DNA of 12,710 nt from Eubacterium sp. (lineage in GTDB: Bacteria; Bacillota; Clostridia; Lachnospirales; Lachnospiraceae): the NCBI GenBank assembly GCA_021442545.1, contig JABUSX010000446.1, positions 1-12,710 of the forward strand, read 5' to 3'. Positions 6,583-12,710 of this stretch are shown piece after piece; the stretch's first letter is position 1; each line of letters starts with the position of its first letter. The position numbers and the translations under genes were made by a program. Below the pieces are notes generated by a model. It made no database searches and had not been told where the DNA came from. It saw only the letters and a list, made by a program, of their open reading frames with translations.

Positions 6583-8481
6583 TCAACGCCCGGAAAATCT
6601 GTCCTTCACTTCCTGATCCAGATTCTTGATCTGGCTTCCCATCTTTTTCGACTGACTCAGGTACACACCGAGAACAGCTGCCGCCGCCAGAAGGAAAACA
6701 ACCCCGAGGACATTCTTCTTTTCCATTTCTCCTCCGAGATTGAAGCCCGCCAGAGGAGCTTTAACGTCATCCACAGGCACGAAGAACACTTCCGCCGGTG
6801 CGGATACCTGATTCTCTGCAGGTGCTGACAAAACTTTTTCTGCCTTCTGTGAAGCTTTCTGTGATGCTTTCTTTGAAGGTGCACTGTTTTTTTCAACATT
6901 GCCGGCCTTTTCTGCTTTCACAGGAAGAGACGTCAGCATACTGCCGCCATGGTTAACGGCCGGGCCCGAAATAAGTCCGCCGCTGCTCACATCCGGCCGG
7001 ACATCTTCGCCCGTTTCTGCCGGAATCTGTTCTTCTGCTCCGTCTGACTTCGGAATCTCTTCTTCGTCTTCATCCACACCGAGGACGTTTCCGTAACGAT
7101 TCCGGAATATGACGGAACCGGGATCGGCAATGGCACTGACCGTGCCGTCGGCATTCCGGACAAGTCTGATGCGCACACGGAAGACCTGTGTATCCGGAGA
7201 AAGCCATCCTTCGAAGTCAGGATCCGCTGCCTGATAGAGTGTATACCAGTAATAAACCTCGTCGTTATCTCCGAACACCGCCTGAAGATCAAGTCCGTTA
7301 AACTGCACGTATCCGTCTTCGTCGTTGAAGAACTCGCCCAGAATATTTCCCTCTTCGTCCTGAACGACGATAGAGAACATACCGTCTATGCTCTGATTCC
7401 AGTCTTCGTCGCCGCGGAGAACTACCTTCGCCGTCAGCGGGAACTGAACGGAATAAAAATGCTCGATGATCTCTTCAATGTCTTCGATCTGCTGGCCGGG
7501 ATCAACGTCGCCGCCCTCGCCGGGTTCGTTTCCTGTTCCGGGATCATCGCCCCCGCCTTCGCCGGGTTTATCTTTGTCCTTATCACAGCCTTTATGCCAG
7601 CAGTCCCACCAGTTTCCACACCAGCAGTGATCGTGGTTCCAGCCTTGATTCCAGCCCGGATTCCAGCCCGGATTCCAACCCTGGTTCCAGCCCCAGTTCC
7701 AATTCTGATTCCAGCCGGTATTCCATCCCCAGTTCTGATTCCAGACCCAGTTCCAGCTGCCGCACGGATAATAATAACCGTAATTAAAGGAACCCTGCAG
7801 GACTCCCGGTATCAATATGTTATTCTCTGAAATGGGATCTGAAGAATCGTTCTCCGGCACTGTTCCGGAAGACTTGTTCAAAGAGATCTCTCCGGAAGGA
7901 TCCGTTGAGACTGTTGTATCGGAAAGATCATTCTCAGAAACGGCAGCAGCGTCTGTATCCGTTTCCGAATCGGAAAGGCTGCTCTCAGGCAATGCTGCGG
8001 AAGCATCCGCTGTCAAATCAAACTCATCACTTTCAGGAGCCGGATCCGAAGAATCATTTTCGGAAACCGGATCGGAAATCTCTGTATCTGCTGCAAAACC
8101 GGGCATTTCTGTTTCTGCCGTTAAATCGGAATCTGCTGTTTCCGGAACCGGATCAGAAACTTCCGTATCTCCTGCGGCATCGGAAAGGTCTGTTTCCGTC
8201 AGCACATCCGGAGAATCTGTTTCCGTTCCTGCCTCAAACATTTCTGTCTCTCCGGGAGCAGACGCCGTAAAGACGTTTTCGCCTGCTGCGTCCCCTGCGT
8301 ATTCCGTTTCGGCAGAACCCGCTTCAGCCGCAGCCGTTTCCGTCCCGGCCGAGCCGGCGAACTCACCGGCAAAGGCAATCCCGGCTGTTGACATCACAAG
8401 AATGCATGACAAAAGCAGGCTCAGGAAAACCGCCCGCCTTCTTCGCATGTTCTTTCTTTCATGTATTCTCTGGTTTTTCAT
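6583..8481 (-). CDS. Secreted or surface protein: signal peptide, acidic Ser/Asp repeats, Trp-rich repeat, isopeptide pilin-like domain, C-terminal membrane anchor
   Basis: The 632-residue protein has an N-terminal signal peptide (basic RRRR at 13-16, hydrophobic core about 17-36, likely cleavage after AFA at 36-38). Residues 80-222 are low-complexity Ser/Asp/Glu/Thr with recurring SDP-x-x-E. Residues 243-295 carry 17 Trp in a GWNx-type repeat, followed by a Cys cluster and a Gly/Asp/Glu linker. About 338-463 resembles the FctA/Spy0128 pilin isopeptide domain: K352 in TAKVVLRG and N461 in IFRNRY are candidate bond partners. A Lys/Ala/Ser linker leads to DDVKAPLAG (571-579), a membrane helix (about 590-608) and a cytoplasmic tail of about 20 residues. 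No LPXTG is seen, so membrane anchoring looks likelier than sortase attachment. ATG 8481 has a weak RBS; ATG 8448, before MRRRR, is an alternative. Partner and function are unknown. Confidence 0.88.
   Translation of the reverse strand: MKNQRIHERKNMRRRRAVFLSLLLSCILVMSTAGIAFAGEFAGSAGTETAAAEAGSAETEYAGDAAGENVFTASAPGETEMFEAGTETDSPDVLTETDLSDAAGDTEVSDPVPETADSDLTAETEMPGFAADTEISDPVSENDSSDPAPESDEFDLTADASAALPESSLSDSETDTDAAAVSENDLSDTTVSTDPSGEISLNKSSGTVPENDSSDPISENNILIPGVLQGSFNYGYYYPCGSWNWVWNQNWGWNTGWNQNWNWGWNQGWNPGWNPGWNQGWNHDHCWCGNWWDCWHKGCDKDKDKPGEGGGDDPGTGNEPGEGGDVDPGQQIEDIEEIIEHFYSVQFPLTAKVVLRGDEDWNQSIDGMFSIVVQDEEGNILGEFFNDEDGYVQFNGLDLQAVFGDNDEVYYWYTLYQAADPDFEGWLSPDTQVFRVRIRLVRNADGTVSAIADPGSVIFRNRYGNVLGVDEDEEEIPKSDGAEEQIPAETGEDVRPDVSSGGLISGPAVNHGGSMLTSLPVKAEKAGNVEKNSAPSKKASQKASQKAEKVLSAPAENQVSAPAEVFFVPVDDVKAPLAGFNLGGEMEKKNVLGVVFLLAAAAVLGVYLSQSKKMGSQIKNLDQEVKDRFSGR
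7597..7755 (-). repeat. Trp/Asn/Gly-rich tetrapeptide repeat in the surface protein
   Basis: This stretch encodes residues 243-295 of the surface protein. It has 17 Trp in 53 residues, largely in the four-residue pattern G-W-N-(Q/P/T), for example GWNPGWNPGWNQGWN. Its C-terminal end adds HDHCWCGN and DCWHKGC, so a Cys/His cluster closes the repeat. At DNA level it is a 12-nt repeat around ATTCCAGCC on the plus strand. Confidence 0.93.
7816..8226 (-). repeat. Acidic Ser/Asp/Glu low-complexity repeat region of the surface protein
   Basis: It encodes about residues 86-222 with imperfect units such as SDPVPE, SDPVSEN, SSDPAPES and SSDPISEN interspersed with DLTAET-type segments. It is strongly acidic and probably an extended stalk between the membrane-distal Trp-rich repeat and the N-terminus. 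The high serine content gives a long antisense open frame that is not a gene. Confidence 0.75.
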
Positions 8482-8640
8482 TTTTCAATCTCTTTCGCAA
8501 ACCCTGTCTTCCGAACTTTTTCCGCGGCTCCCCTTGCCCTTAACATCGTCTGAACGCTTCGGAAACTTCTCAGGTCTCGCTCGAAAACCCCCCTGTTTTT
8601 CCGCCACCGCAAAGATGATACACCTATTGTGGTTATCTGC

Positions 8641-8670
8641 ATCATAACAAACCTGTTATGGTAAACACAA
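8641..8670 (-). promoter_or_regulatory. Candidate promoter and operator palindrome upstream of the surface-protein gene
   Basis: On the minus strand, -10 TATGAT (8641-8646) and -35 TTGTGT (8665-8670) are 18 nt apart. The perfect inverted repeat CATAACA-GGTT-TGTTATG (8643-8660) covers the -10 and spacer, as a repressor site would. The -35 is weak, and transcription from here would give a leader of about 150 nt. Confidence 0.45.
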
Positions 8671-8845
8671 GCAAAAGGCAAAAACGCGCTTTTTCTGGCA
8701 CATTTTCTCATCTGAAAGAAATTTTGTTATCGATCTGTGCGTACTGATTTTTTCCATTATGACGCATCATATTCCTTTTGTGTTGTATTTTCCGTTAAGT
8801 TGTGTTTAACTGGTCTACACTGATTTTTTAACTTTTACAACCGCG

Positions 8846-8919
8846 TTTATCGTTTGTTCTTTCATTGAATTCTCTGCTTCAGCAATTGGCTTTATTGTTT
8901 GTTCCTTTATTAAAATTCT
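8846..8919. repeat. Pair of imperfect 28-29 nt direct repeats in the AT-rich spacer
   Basis: Copy 1 (8846-8873) begins TTTATCGTTTGTTCTTTCAT and copy 2 (8891-8919) begins TTTATTGTTTGTTCCTTTAT. The starts are 45 nt apart, and both copies end in a TTCT. They lie just upstream of the candidate ybaK promoter and could be paired regulator sites or a chance duplication. Confidence 0.55.
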
Positions 8920-8936
8920 TTTGTTTGTCTTACCGC

Positions 8937-8966
8937 TTGCAAAATTGTATTTCCTGCTCTTATACT
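8937..8966 (+). promoter_or_regulatory. Candidate sigma-A promoter of the ybaK-like gene
   Basis: -35 TTGCAA (8937-8942) and -10 TATACT (8961-8966) are separated by 18 nt on the plus strand. They lie about 75 nt upstream of ATG 9043, just after the direct repeats. Confidence 0.55.
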
Positions 8967-9042
8967 TTTATGGTTCTTATACATTAAAATGAACCTGATT
9001 CATTTTTATGCTTTTCAGAAATATTTACCGGGAGAAAACAGC

Positions 9043-9519
9043 ATGTCACTTGAACGCGCAAAAGAATTTTTGGAAAAAGCCGGTTACGGCGACCGGATCA
9101 TCATTCCGGAGCAGTCGAGCGAAACCGTACAGAAAGCCGCGGAAGCACTGGGTGTGGAACCGGGCATGATTGCCAAAACGATGTCTTTCCTGAACGGAGA
9201 AGAAGCCCTTCTGATCCTGACGGAGGGAACGGCACGTGTCGACAACAGAAAATTCAAGGATGCCTTCGGCATGAAGGCAAAGATGGTTCCGCCGGACCGG
9301 GTGGAAGACCTCGTCGGCCACGCTCCCGGCGGTGTCTGCCCCTTCGGAATCAACCCCGGCGTGCCCGTCTATCTGGACGAAAGCCTGAAACGCTATGAAA
9401 CCGTATATCCGGCCGCCGGAAACGGGCAAAGCGCCGTGCGGCTCAGCCTTGCGGAACTGGAAGAATGTTCCGGAGCAGTCGGCTGGGTGGATGTATGCAA
9501 AGAACCTGCGGAGAACTGA
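9043..9519 (+). CDS. YbaK/EbsC-family aminoacyl-tRNA deacylase-like protein
   Basis: The 158-residue cytoplasmic protein belongs to the YbaK/ProX/INS family, which hydrolyses mischarged tRNAs such as Cys-tRNA(Pro) or Ala-tRNA(Pro), or acts as a free-standing editing domain. It has the conserved lysine in IAKTMSF (K45), the RVDNRKFK segment (65-72) and the family signature GHAPGGVCPFG (92-102). Length matches the family (about 150-165). I chose ATG 9043 because GGGAG lies 8 nt upstream and the family begins there; the ATG at 8989 would add 18 residues without family support or a good RBS. It is the only plus-strand gene, diverges from the surface-protein gene and converges on hprK. Its last codons lie within the terminator stem. 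Which mischarged tRNA it edits cannot be told from sequence. Confidence 0.93.
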   Translation: MSLERAKEFLEKAGYGDRIIIPEQSSETVQKAAEALGVEPGMIAKTMSFLNGEEALLILTEGTARVDNRKFKDAFGMKAKMVPPDRVEDLVGHAPGGVCPFGINPGVPVYLDESLKRYETVYPAAGNGQSAVRLSLAELEECSGAVGWVDVCKEPAEN

Positions 9520-9535
9520 TCCCCGCAGGTTCTTT
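9499..9535. terminator. Shared bidirectional terminator between ybaK-like gene and hprK
   Basis: AAAGAACCTGCGG (9499-9511) pairs perfectly over 13 bp with CCGCAGGTTCTTT (9523-9535) around an 11-nt loop. The left arm encodes the final residues of the ybaK-like protein and the stop codon lies in the loop. It faces both convergent genes; the U-tract is short on each side (TTCTTT), but the stem is strong. Confidence 0.8.
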
Positions 9536-9551
9536 CAGGTTTTGACCCTCT

Positions 9552-10499
9552 TTACTCGCCGTGTTCGAGCCGTTTGTTCCGGATGTTGTTCTGCACGCGT
9601 TTGTACAGTTCCTTGGCCGCATTGTAACCCATGTTTTTCTGGCGGTGGTTGATGGCCGCCGTTTCAACGATGATCGCAAGGTTTCTGCCGGGCCGGATCG
9701 GAATGGAATGGCTGACGATCTTATTGCCGAGATACTCGGTGTATTCTTCCTCAAGGCCGAGGCGGTCATAGAGCTTTTCTTTATTCCACTCCTCAAGTTT
9801 AATCACCAGATCGATCGTATGCGTCGCTTCCACGCTCGCCACACCGAAGATCGTCTTGACATCGATGATCCCGATGCCGCGGAGTTCGATGAAGTGCCGC
9901 GTAATATCCGGCGCCGTGCCGACAAGCGTGATGTCGCTGACCTTTTTGATCTGTACGACGTCGTCACTGATCAGACGGTGTCCTCTCTTGATCAGCTCAA
10001 GCGCAGCTTCGCTTTTTCCGATGCCGCTTTCACCCGTGATCATAACGCCTTCACCGTAAACGTCCACCAGCACGCCGTGAATCGAGATCGTCGGGGCAAG
10101 CTTGACGTTGATCCAGCGGATCAGCTCAGCCGAAAATTCGGATGTCGGTCTGTTTGTCGAGAAAGTCGGCACCTGGTATTTGCGGGCCAGTTCCAGAAGC
10201 TCCGGACCCGGTTTTACCCGCGTCGTAAAGATCACGCAGGGCACATCCTTGGAAATAAAGGCTTCGTACCTTTCCGTGCGTTCTTCCAGCGAAAGGCTTT
10301 CCAGATAACTGAATTCCACATAACCGATGATCTGCACGCGTTCATTTTCAAAATGCGCAAAATAACCGGTAAGCTGAAGAGCGGGACGGTTGATCTCGGG
10401 AATCGCGATACTGCGAAGACCCATATCAATGTCAGGCGTAAGATTCTTCAGATCCATTTCTCTTTCCAGGGTTTCCATCGAGATCTTTTCTTTTACCAT
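9552..10499 (-). CDS. hprK: HPr kinase/phosphorylase
   Basis: HprK phosphorylates HPr (and usually Crh) on Ser46 and can also remove the phosphate. It is the sensor enzyme of CcpA-dependent carbon catabolite control in low-GC Gram-positives. The 315-residue protein shows the N-terminal HprK domain, then SIHGVLVDVYG with the conserved His (H141), Walker A GESGIGKS (156-163), KRGHRLISDDVV (171-182) and the family signature ELRGIGIIDVKTIFG (205-219), followed by PIRPGRN. Length agrees with the family (about 310). ATG 10499 has AGGAGG about 8 nt upstream. The gene begins 39 nt after the uvrC stop, the usual clostridial uvrC-hprK order, and transcription ends at the shared hairpin 9499-9535. murB, which often follows hprK in clostridia, is absent here. 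Confidence 0.97.
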   Translation of the reverse strand: MVKEKISMETLEREMDLKNLTPDIDMGLRSIAIPEINRPALQLTGYFAHFENERVQIIGYVEFSYLESLSLEERTERYEAFISKDVPCVIFTTRVKPGPELLELARKYQVPTFSTNRPTSEFSAELIRWINVKLAPTISIHGVLVDVYGEGVMITGESGIGKSEAALELIKRGHRLISDDVVQIKKVSDITLVGTAPDITRHFIELRGIGIIDVKTIFGVASVEATHTIDLVIKLEEWNKEKLYDRLGLEEEYTEYLGNKIVSHSIPIRPGRNLAIIVETAAINHRQKNMGYNAAKELYKRVQNNIRNKRLEHGE

Positions 10500-10538
10500 G
10501 GAAGTATCCTCCTCATACGATCTTTTTCTTTTTGCAAT

Positions 10539-12527
10539 TCAGCTGTCTGCACCACGATCCGTTTCCTGTTCCGCATCCGGATTCGTTTCCGGATGAAAAA
10601 ACGCATACACACTCTTTGCCGCACGCACATCCATGGAAGGAAGTGCCGAAAGCTCTTCGACGCCGGCGGCCCGGATCGCATCGATATCCCGGAAATGCCG
10701 CATCAGCTCACGGCGCCGCACCGCTCCGATCTGCGGAATATCATCCAGAACAGACCTGACCTGCGCTTTGCCGCGGAGAAGCCGGTGATATTCGATCGCA
10801 AAACGATGCGTTTCATCCTGGATCCGCGTCACGAGACGGAAGCCTTCGCTGTCCCGTTCAACGGGGATCTCTTCATTCTGGAAGTACAGTCCCCGCGTAG
10901 AATGACGGTCATCCTTCACCATGCCGGCGACCGGGATCTCAAGCCCGAGTGCGCTGAGCACCTTTCTGCAGCTGTTGACCTGTCCCTTTCCGCCGTCCAT
11001 CAGGATCAGATCCGGCAGGCGTTCGAAGCCCTTCTTTTCCTCAAGCCCGTGCCGGAACCGGCGCGTCAGCACCTCTTCCATACTGGCATAGTCGTTTGGT
11101 CCTTCCACCGACCTGATCCGGAATTTCCGATAATCCGCACGCCGCGGTTTTCCGTTTTCATAAACGACCATCGAGCCGACCGACTGAAAGCCGCTGGTGT
11201 TCGAGATGTCATACGACTCGATCCTCTCCGGCGGACGAATCGAAAGCCAGTTTCCGATCTCGCCGATGGCTCCGATCGTTTTGGCCGCATCTTTTTTGAT
11301 GCGCTCCCTGTCCTGTGTCAGAATGATCTCCGCGTTCCGCTTCGCAAGGGAAACCAGTTTTTCCTTCGTCCCCTTCTGCGGGATGCGGATATGAACCCTG
11401 CGTCCCTTTTTCTCTGTGAGCCATTCCTCAAGCACCGCCTGATCCTCGATCGGATCGGAAAGCATCAGCTCCTGCGGAATGAACGGGGTGCCGGAATAAA
11501 ACTGCTGAATAAAGCTGTAAAGAATGCGGCCGCGGCCGGTATCTGCCGATTCCTGTTCTTCCGCTTCAGGAAAATCCTGCGAAGATCCGGAATTCCCGGC
11601 TTCTGTTCCGTCATCCTCCGCCGTAACCGGATCCGTGTCCGGCTCCTGCCCGGTCTTCATGTAAAAATGATCCCGCCCGATCAGGCGTCCGTTTCGTACA
11701 AAAAAGACCTGAACGATCGCGTCGCCGTCTTTTTCGGCAACAGCCAGAACGTCTGTATCCTCGCCGTCGTTTGCGGCCATCTTCTGTTTTTCACCGATCT
11801 TTCTGACGCCCGCGGCCAGATCACGCAGAGAGGCAGCCTTTTCAAATTCCAGCGCTTCGGCAGCCTGCCTCATTTCCTCTTCGAGATTTTTTACGACTTC
11901 TTCGATTTTTCCGCCGAGGAAGTCCCGGATACGTGCGACCCGCCGGCCGTATTCCTCGCGGCTGATTCCGTTCTGGCAGGGTGCATCGCATTGATGGATG
12001 TGATAATACAGGCAGGGGCGCCCTTTTCCGATCGTTTCCGGAAGCTTCCGGTTGCATGAGCGGAGATGATAGATCCGCCTCACCAGGTCGATCGTTTCCT
12101 TCGCCGCCCCGGCATCCGGATACGGCCCGTAGTAAACCGACCTGTCCTTCCGCATACGGTGTGCATAAAGCACACGCGGAAACTCTTCATCCACCGTCAC
12201 ACGGATAAAAGGATACGCCTTGTCGTCCATCAGCATCGTATTGTACTTCGGACGGTATTCCTTGATCAGATTGCATTCCAGAACAAGGGCTTCCACCTCT
12301 GTATCCGTCAGGATATATTCAAAGCGCGCGATCTGCGGCACCATTGTATAAAGCTTCAGCCGCTCCTTTCTTCCCTCGCGGAAATACTGACGGACGCGGC
12401 TGCGCAGGTTCACGGCTTTTCCGACATAGATGACCGTATCCCGGTCGTTGTACATCAGGTACACGCCGGGACGGGTCGGAAGCTTTTTCAGTTCTTCTTG
12501 TATATTAAAGAGATTCTGTTCCTTCAT
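10539..12527 (-). CDS. uvrC: Excinuclease ABC subunit UvrC
   Basis: UvrC makes both incisions in nucleotide-excision repair after UvrAB recognise damage. Using ATG 12527 (662 residues) the order is: GIY-YIG nuclease (GVYLMYNDRDTVIYVGKAVNLR, about 20-45, shown in part); a four-Cys set C158, C172, C180, C184 matching the reported 4Fe-4S cluster spacing; UVR motif (about 207-242); RNase H-like nuclease with ESYDISNT (about 437-444) and LILMDGGKGQ; and C-terminal helix-hairpin-helix (IPQIGAVRRRELMRHF). The length exceeds the usual 590-620 because of an acidic insert at about 293-332. ATG 12527 fits family alignments (FNIQEELKKLP just after) but lacks a good RBS; ATG 12569, with AAGGA close upstream, would add 14 residues and overlap the preceding gene more. 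hprK follows 39 nt later. Confidence 0.95.
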   Translation of the reverse strand: MKEQNLFNIQEELKKLPTRPGVYLMYNDRDTVIYVGKAVNLRSRVRQYFREGRKERLKLYTMVPQIARFEYILTDTEVEALVLECNLIKEYRPKYNTMLMDDKAYPFIRVTVDEEFPRVLYAHRMRKDRSVYYGPYPDAGAAKETIDLVRRIYHLRSCNRKLPETIGKGRPCLYYHIHQCDAPCQNGISREEYGRRVARIRDFLGGKIEEVVKNLEEEMRQAAEALEFEKAASLRDLAAGVRKIGEKQKMAANDGEDTDVLAVAEKDGDAIVQVFFVRNGRLIGRDHFYMKTGQEPDTDPVTAEDDGTEAGNSGSSQDFPEAEEQESADTGRGRILYSFIQQFYSGTPFIPQELMLSDPIEDQAVLEEWLTEKKGRRVHIRIPQKGTKEKLVSLAKRNAEIILTQDRERIKKDAAKTIGAIGEIGNWLSIRPPERIESYDISNTSGFQSVGSMVVYENGKPRRADYRKFRIRSVEGPNDYASMEEVLTRRFRHGLEEKKGFERLPDLILMDGGKGQVNSCRKVLSALGLEIPVAGMVKDDRHSTRGLYFQNEEIPVERDSEGFRLVTRIQDETHRFAIEYHRLLRGKAQVRSVLDDIPQIGAVRRRELMRHFRDIDAIRAAGVEELSALPSMDVRAAKSVYAFFHPETNPDAEQETDRGADS

Positions 12528-12710
12528 CAGAATGTTCTGCAGGCTGTCCGGCCGCCGGCTCCGGTACATTTTCCTTCACAGGCTCAGATGCGGCTTCTGC
12601 TGCGGCTGCAGGTTCTGCCGGCTCCGGTGCTGCAGTTTCCTGTGCCGCTGCCGGTACTGTCGGAATTTCCGAGGTTGCAGGTTCCGCTGCCGGGGCTGCC
12701 TCTGCCGGTT
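12505..12710 (-). CDS. C-terminal end of an Ala/Pro/Glu-rich protein, unknown function (start beyond right edge)
   Basis: An open minus-strand frame enters from the right edge and encodes 67 visible residues ending at TAA (12505-12507). It is dominated by Ala, Pro and Glu, with PAEPA-like segments such as TAAPEPAEPAAAAEAA, and ends AEHSDEGTESL. No domain is visible; it looks like a flexible tail of a secreted, membrane or nucleoid-associated protein. Its stop lies 23 nt inside uvrC if uvrC starts at 12527, so the two genes overlap and are probably co-transcribed and translationally coupled. The open frame and codon choice (GCA, GCG, CCG, GAA) look coding, but identity cannot be given. Confidence 0.65.
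   Translation of the reverse strand, partial: PAEAAPAAEPATSEIPTVPAAAQETAAPEPAEPAAAAEAASEPVKENVPEPAAGQPAEHSDEGTESL

Larger units (their letters stand above)
8482..9042. other. Divergent intergenic spacer (561 nt) between the surface-protein gene and the ybaK-like gene
   Basis: No convincing gene lies here. The half next to the surface gene (8482-8700) has near-average base composition and would be its leader of about 150 nt. The middle and right part (about 8700-9000) is visibly AT-rich, with many TTT runs, unlike the rest of the window. It holds a candidate promoter in each direction, an inverted repeat at 8643-8660 and a direct repeat (8846-8873 and 8891-8919). Confidence 0.7.

Noticed and set aside
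8482..8640. Possible riboswitch in the long leader of the surface-protein gene
   Set aside because: I looked for c-di-GMP, TPP, SAM and cobalamin core motifs and saw none. Short pairings such as GATG/CATC exist but are not specific.
7817..8647. 276-codon plus-strand Ser/Glu-rich frame
   Set aside because: It is the antisense of the acidic Ser/Asp repeats of the surface protein, without an RBS. The sense frame has a signal peptide, terminator and domain structure.
8478..8711. 77-codon minus-strand frame ending in an ATGA overlap with the surface-protein start
   Set aside because: The overlap suggests coupling, but the frame is highly basic with no conserved motif or RBS, and the likely promoter at 8641-8670 lies inside it, so its start would not be transcribed. 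I treat it as leader sequence.
8793..8812. GTTAA...TTAAC inverted repeat in the AT-rich spacer
   Set aside because: Only five bp of AT-rich pairing, which is expected by chance in such sequence.
8989..9042. ATG at 8989 as start of the ybaK-like gene
   Set aside because: No good RBS, and the family begins at the MSLERA-type start at 9043, which has GGGAG at proper spacing.
9561..12059. 832-codon plus-strand open frame
   Set aside because: It lies opposite hprK and uvrC and has Arg/His/Phe-rich composition typical of an antisense shadow.

Overview
The window reads as a chromosomal segment from a Gram-positive Firmicute, most likely a Clostridia member of the Lachnospiraceae type. I infer this from the gene families (HPr kinase/phosphorylase, the pth-mfd pair, an FctA/SpaA-like surface protein, a clostridial pair of CobW-type GTPases) and from the strong AGGAGG-type ribosome binding sites. 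No organism name is justified. All genes are on the minus strand except one ybaK/EbsC-like gene. I see no tRNA, rRNA, CRISPR array, insertion sequence or phage gene.

In minus-strand transcription order, starting from the right edge: (1) The end of an Ala/Pro/Glu-rich protein gene overlaps the start of uvrC, which is followed 39 nt later by hprK. This unit ends at a strong hairpin at about 9499-9535 that it shares with the convergent plus-strand ybaK-like gene. (2) A 561-nt, partly AT-rich divergent spacer (8482-9042) separates ybaK from a 632-codon secreted or surface gene on the minus strand. That protein has a signal peptide, an acidic Ser/Asp repeat region, a Trp/Asn/Gly-rich repeat, an isopeptide pilin-like domain and a C-terminal membrane anchor. 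The gene ends at a clear terminator (6504-6536). (3) A separately promoted gene encodes a zinc-ribbon, single-pass membrane protein with an extracytoplasmic glycan-binding-like domain. (4) A promoter region with two sigma-A-like promoters drives a conserved 78-codon small protein, followed by an intrinsic-terminator-like hairpin. Two CobW/G3E-family GTPase genes and pth follow, closed by a long terminator (1997-2041). (5) After a short spacer built of degenerate 15-nt tandem repeats comes mfd, cut by the left edge just after its translocase Walker A motif.

The most interesting part is the metal-handling module at 2698-5031. One GTPase is a classical COG0523/CobW metallochaperone with a GCICC motif and a very long His/Cys/Asp/Glu tract (about 67 His and seven Cys-Cys pairs). 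Its partner is a divergent GTPase lacking the CxCC motif, whose C-terminal domain resembles that of the YcgQ/DUF1980 (TIGR03943) proteins. They probably act together in zinc or related metal allocation, but that role is inferred. Second in interest is the 17-tryptophan repeat of the surface protein. The remaining genes are housekeeping: peptidyl-tRNA recycling, transcription-coupled and nucleotide-excision repair, carbon catabolite control and tRNA editing.
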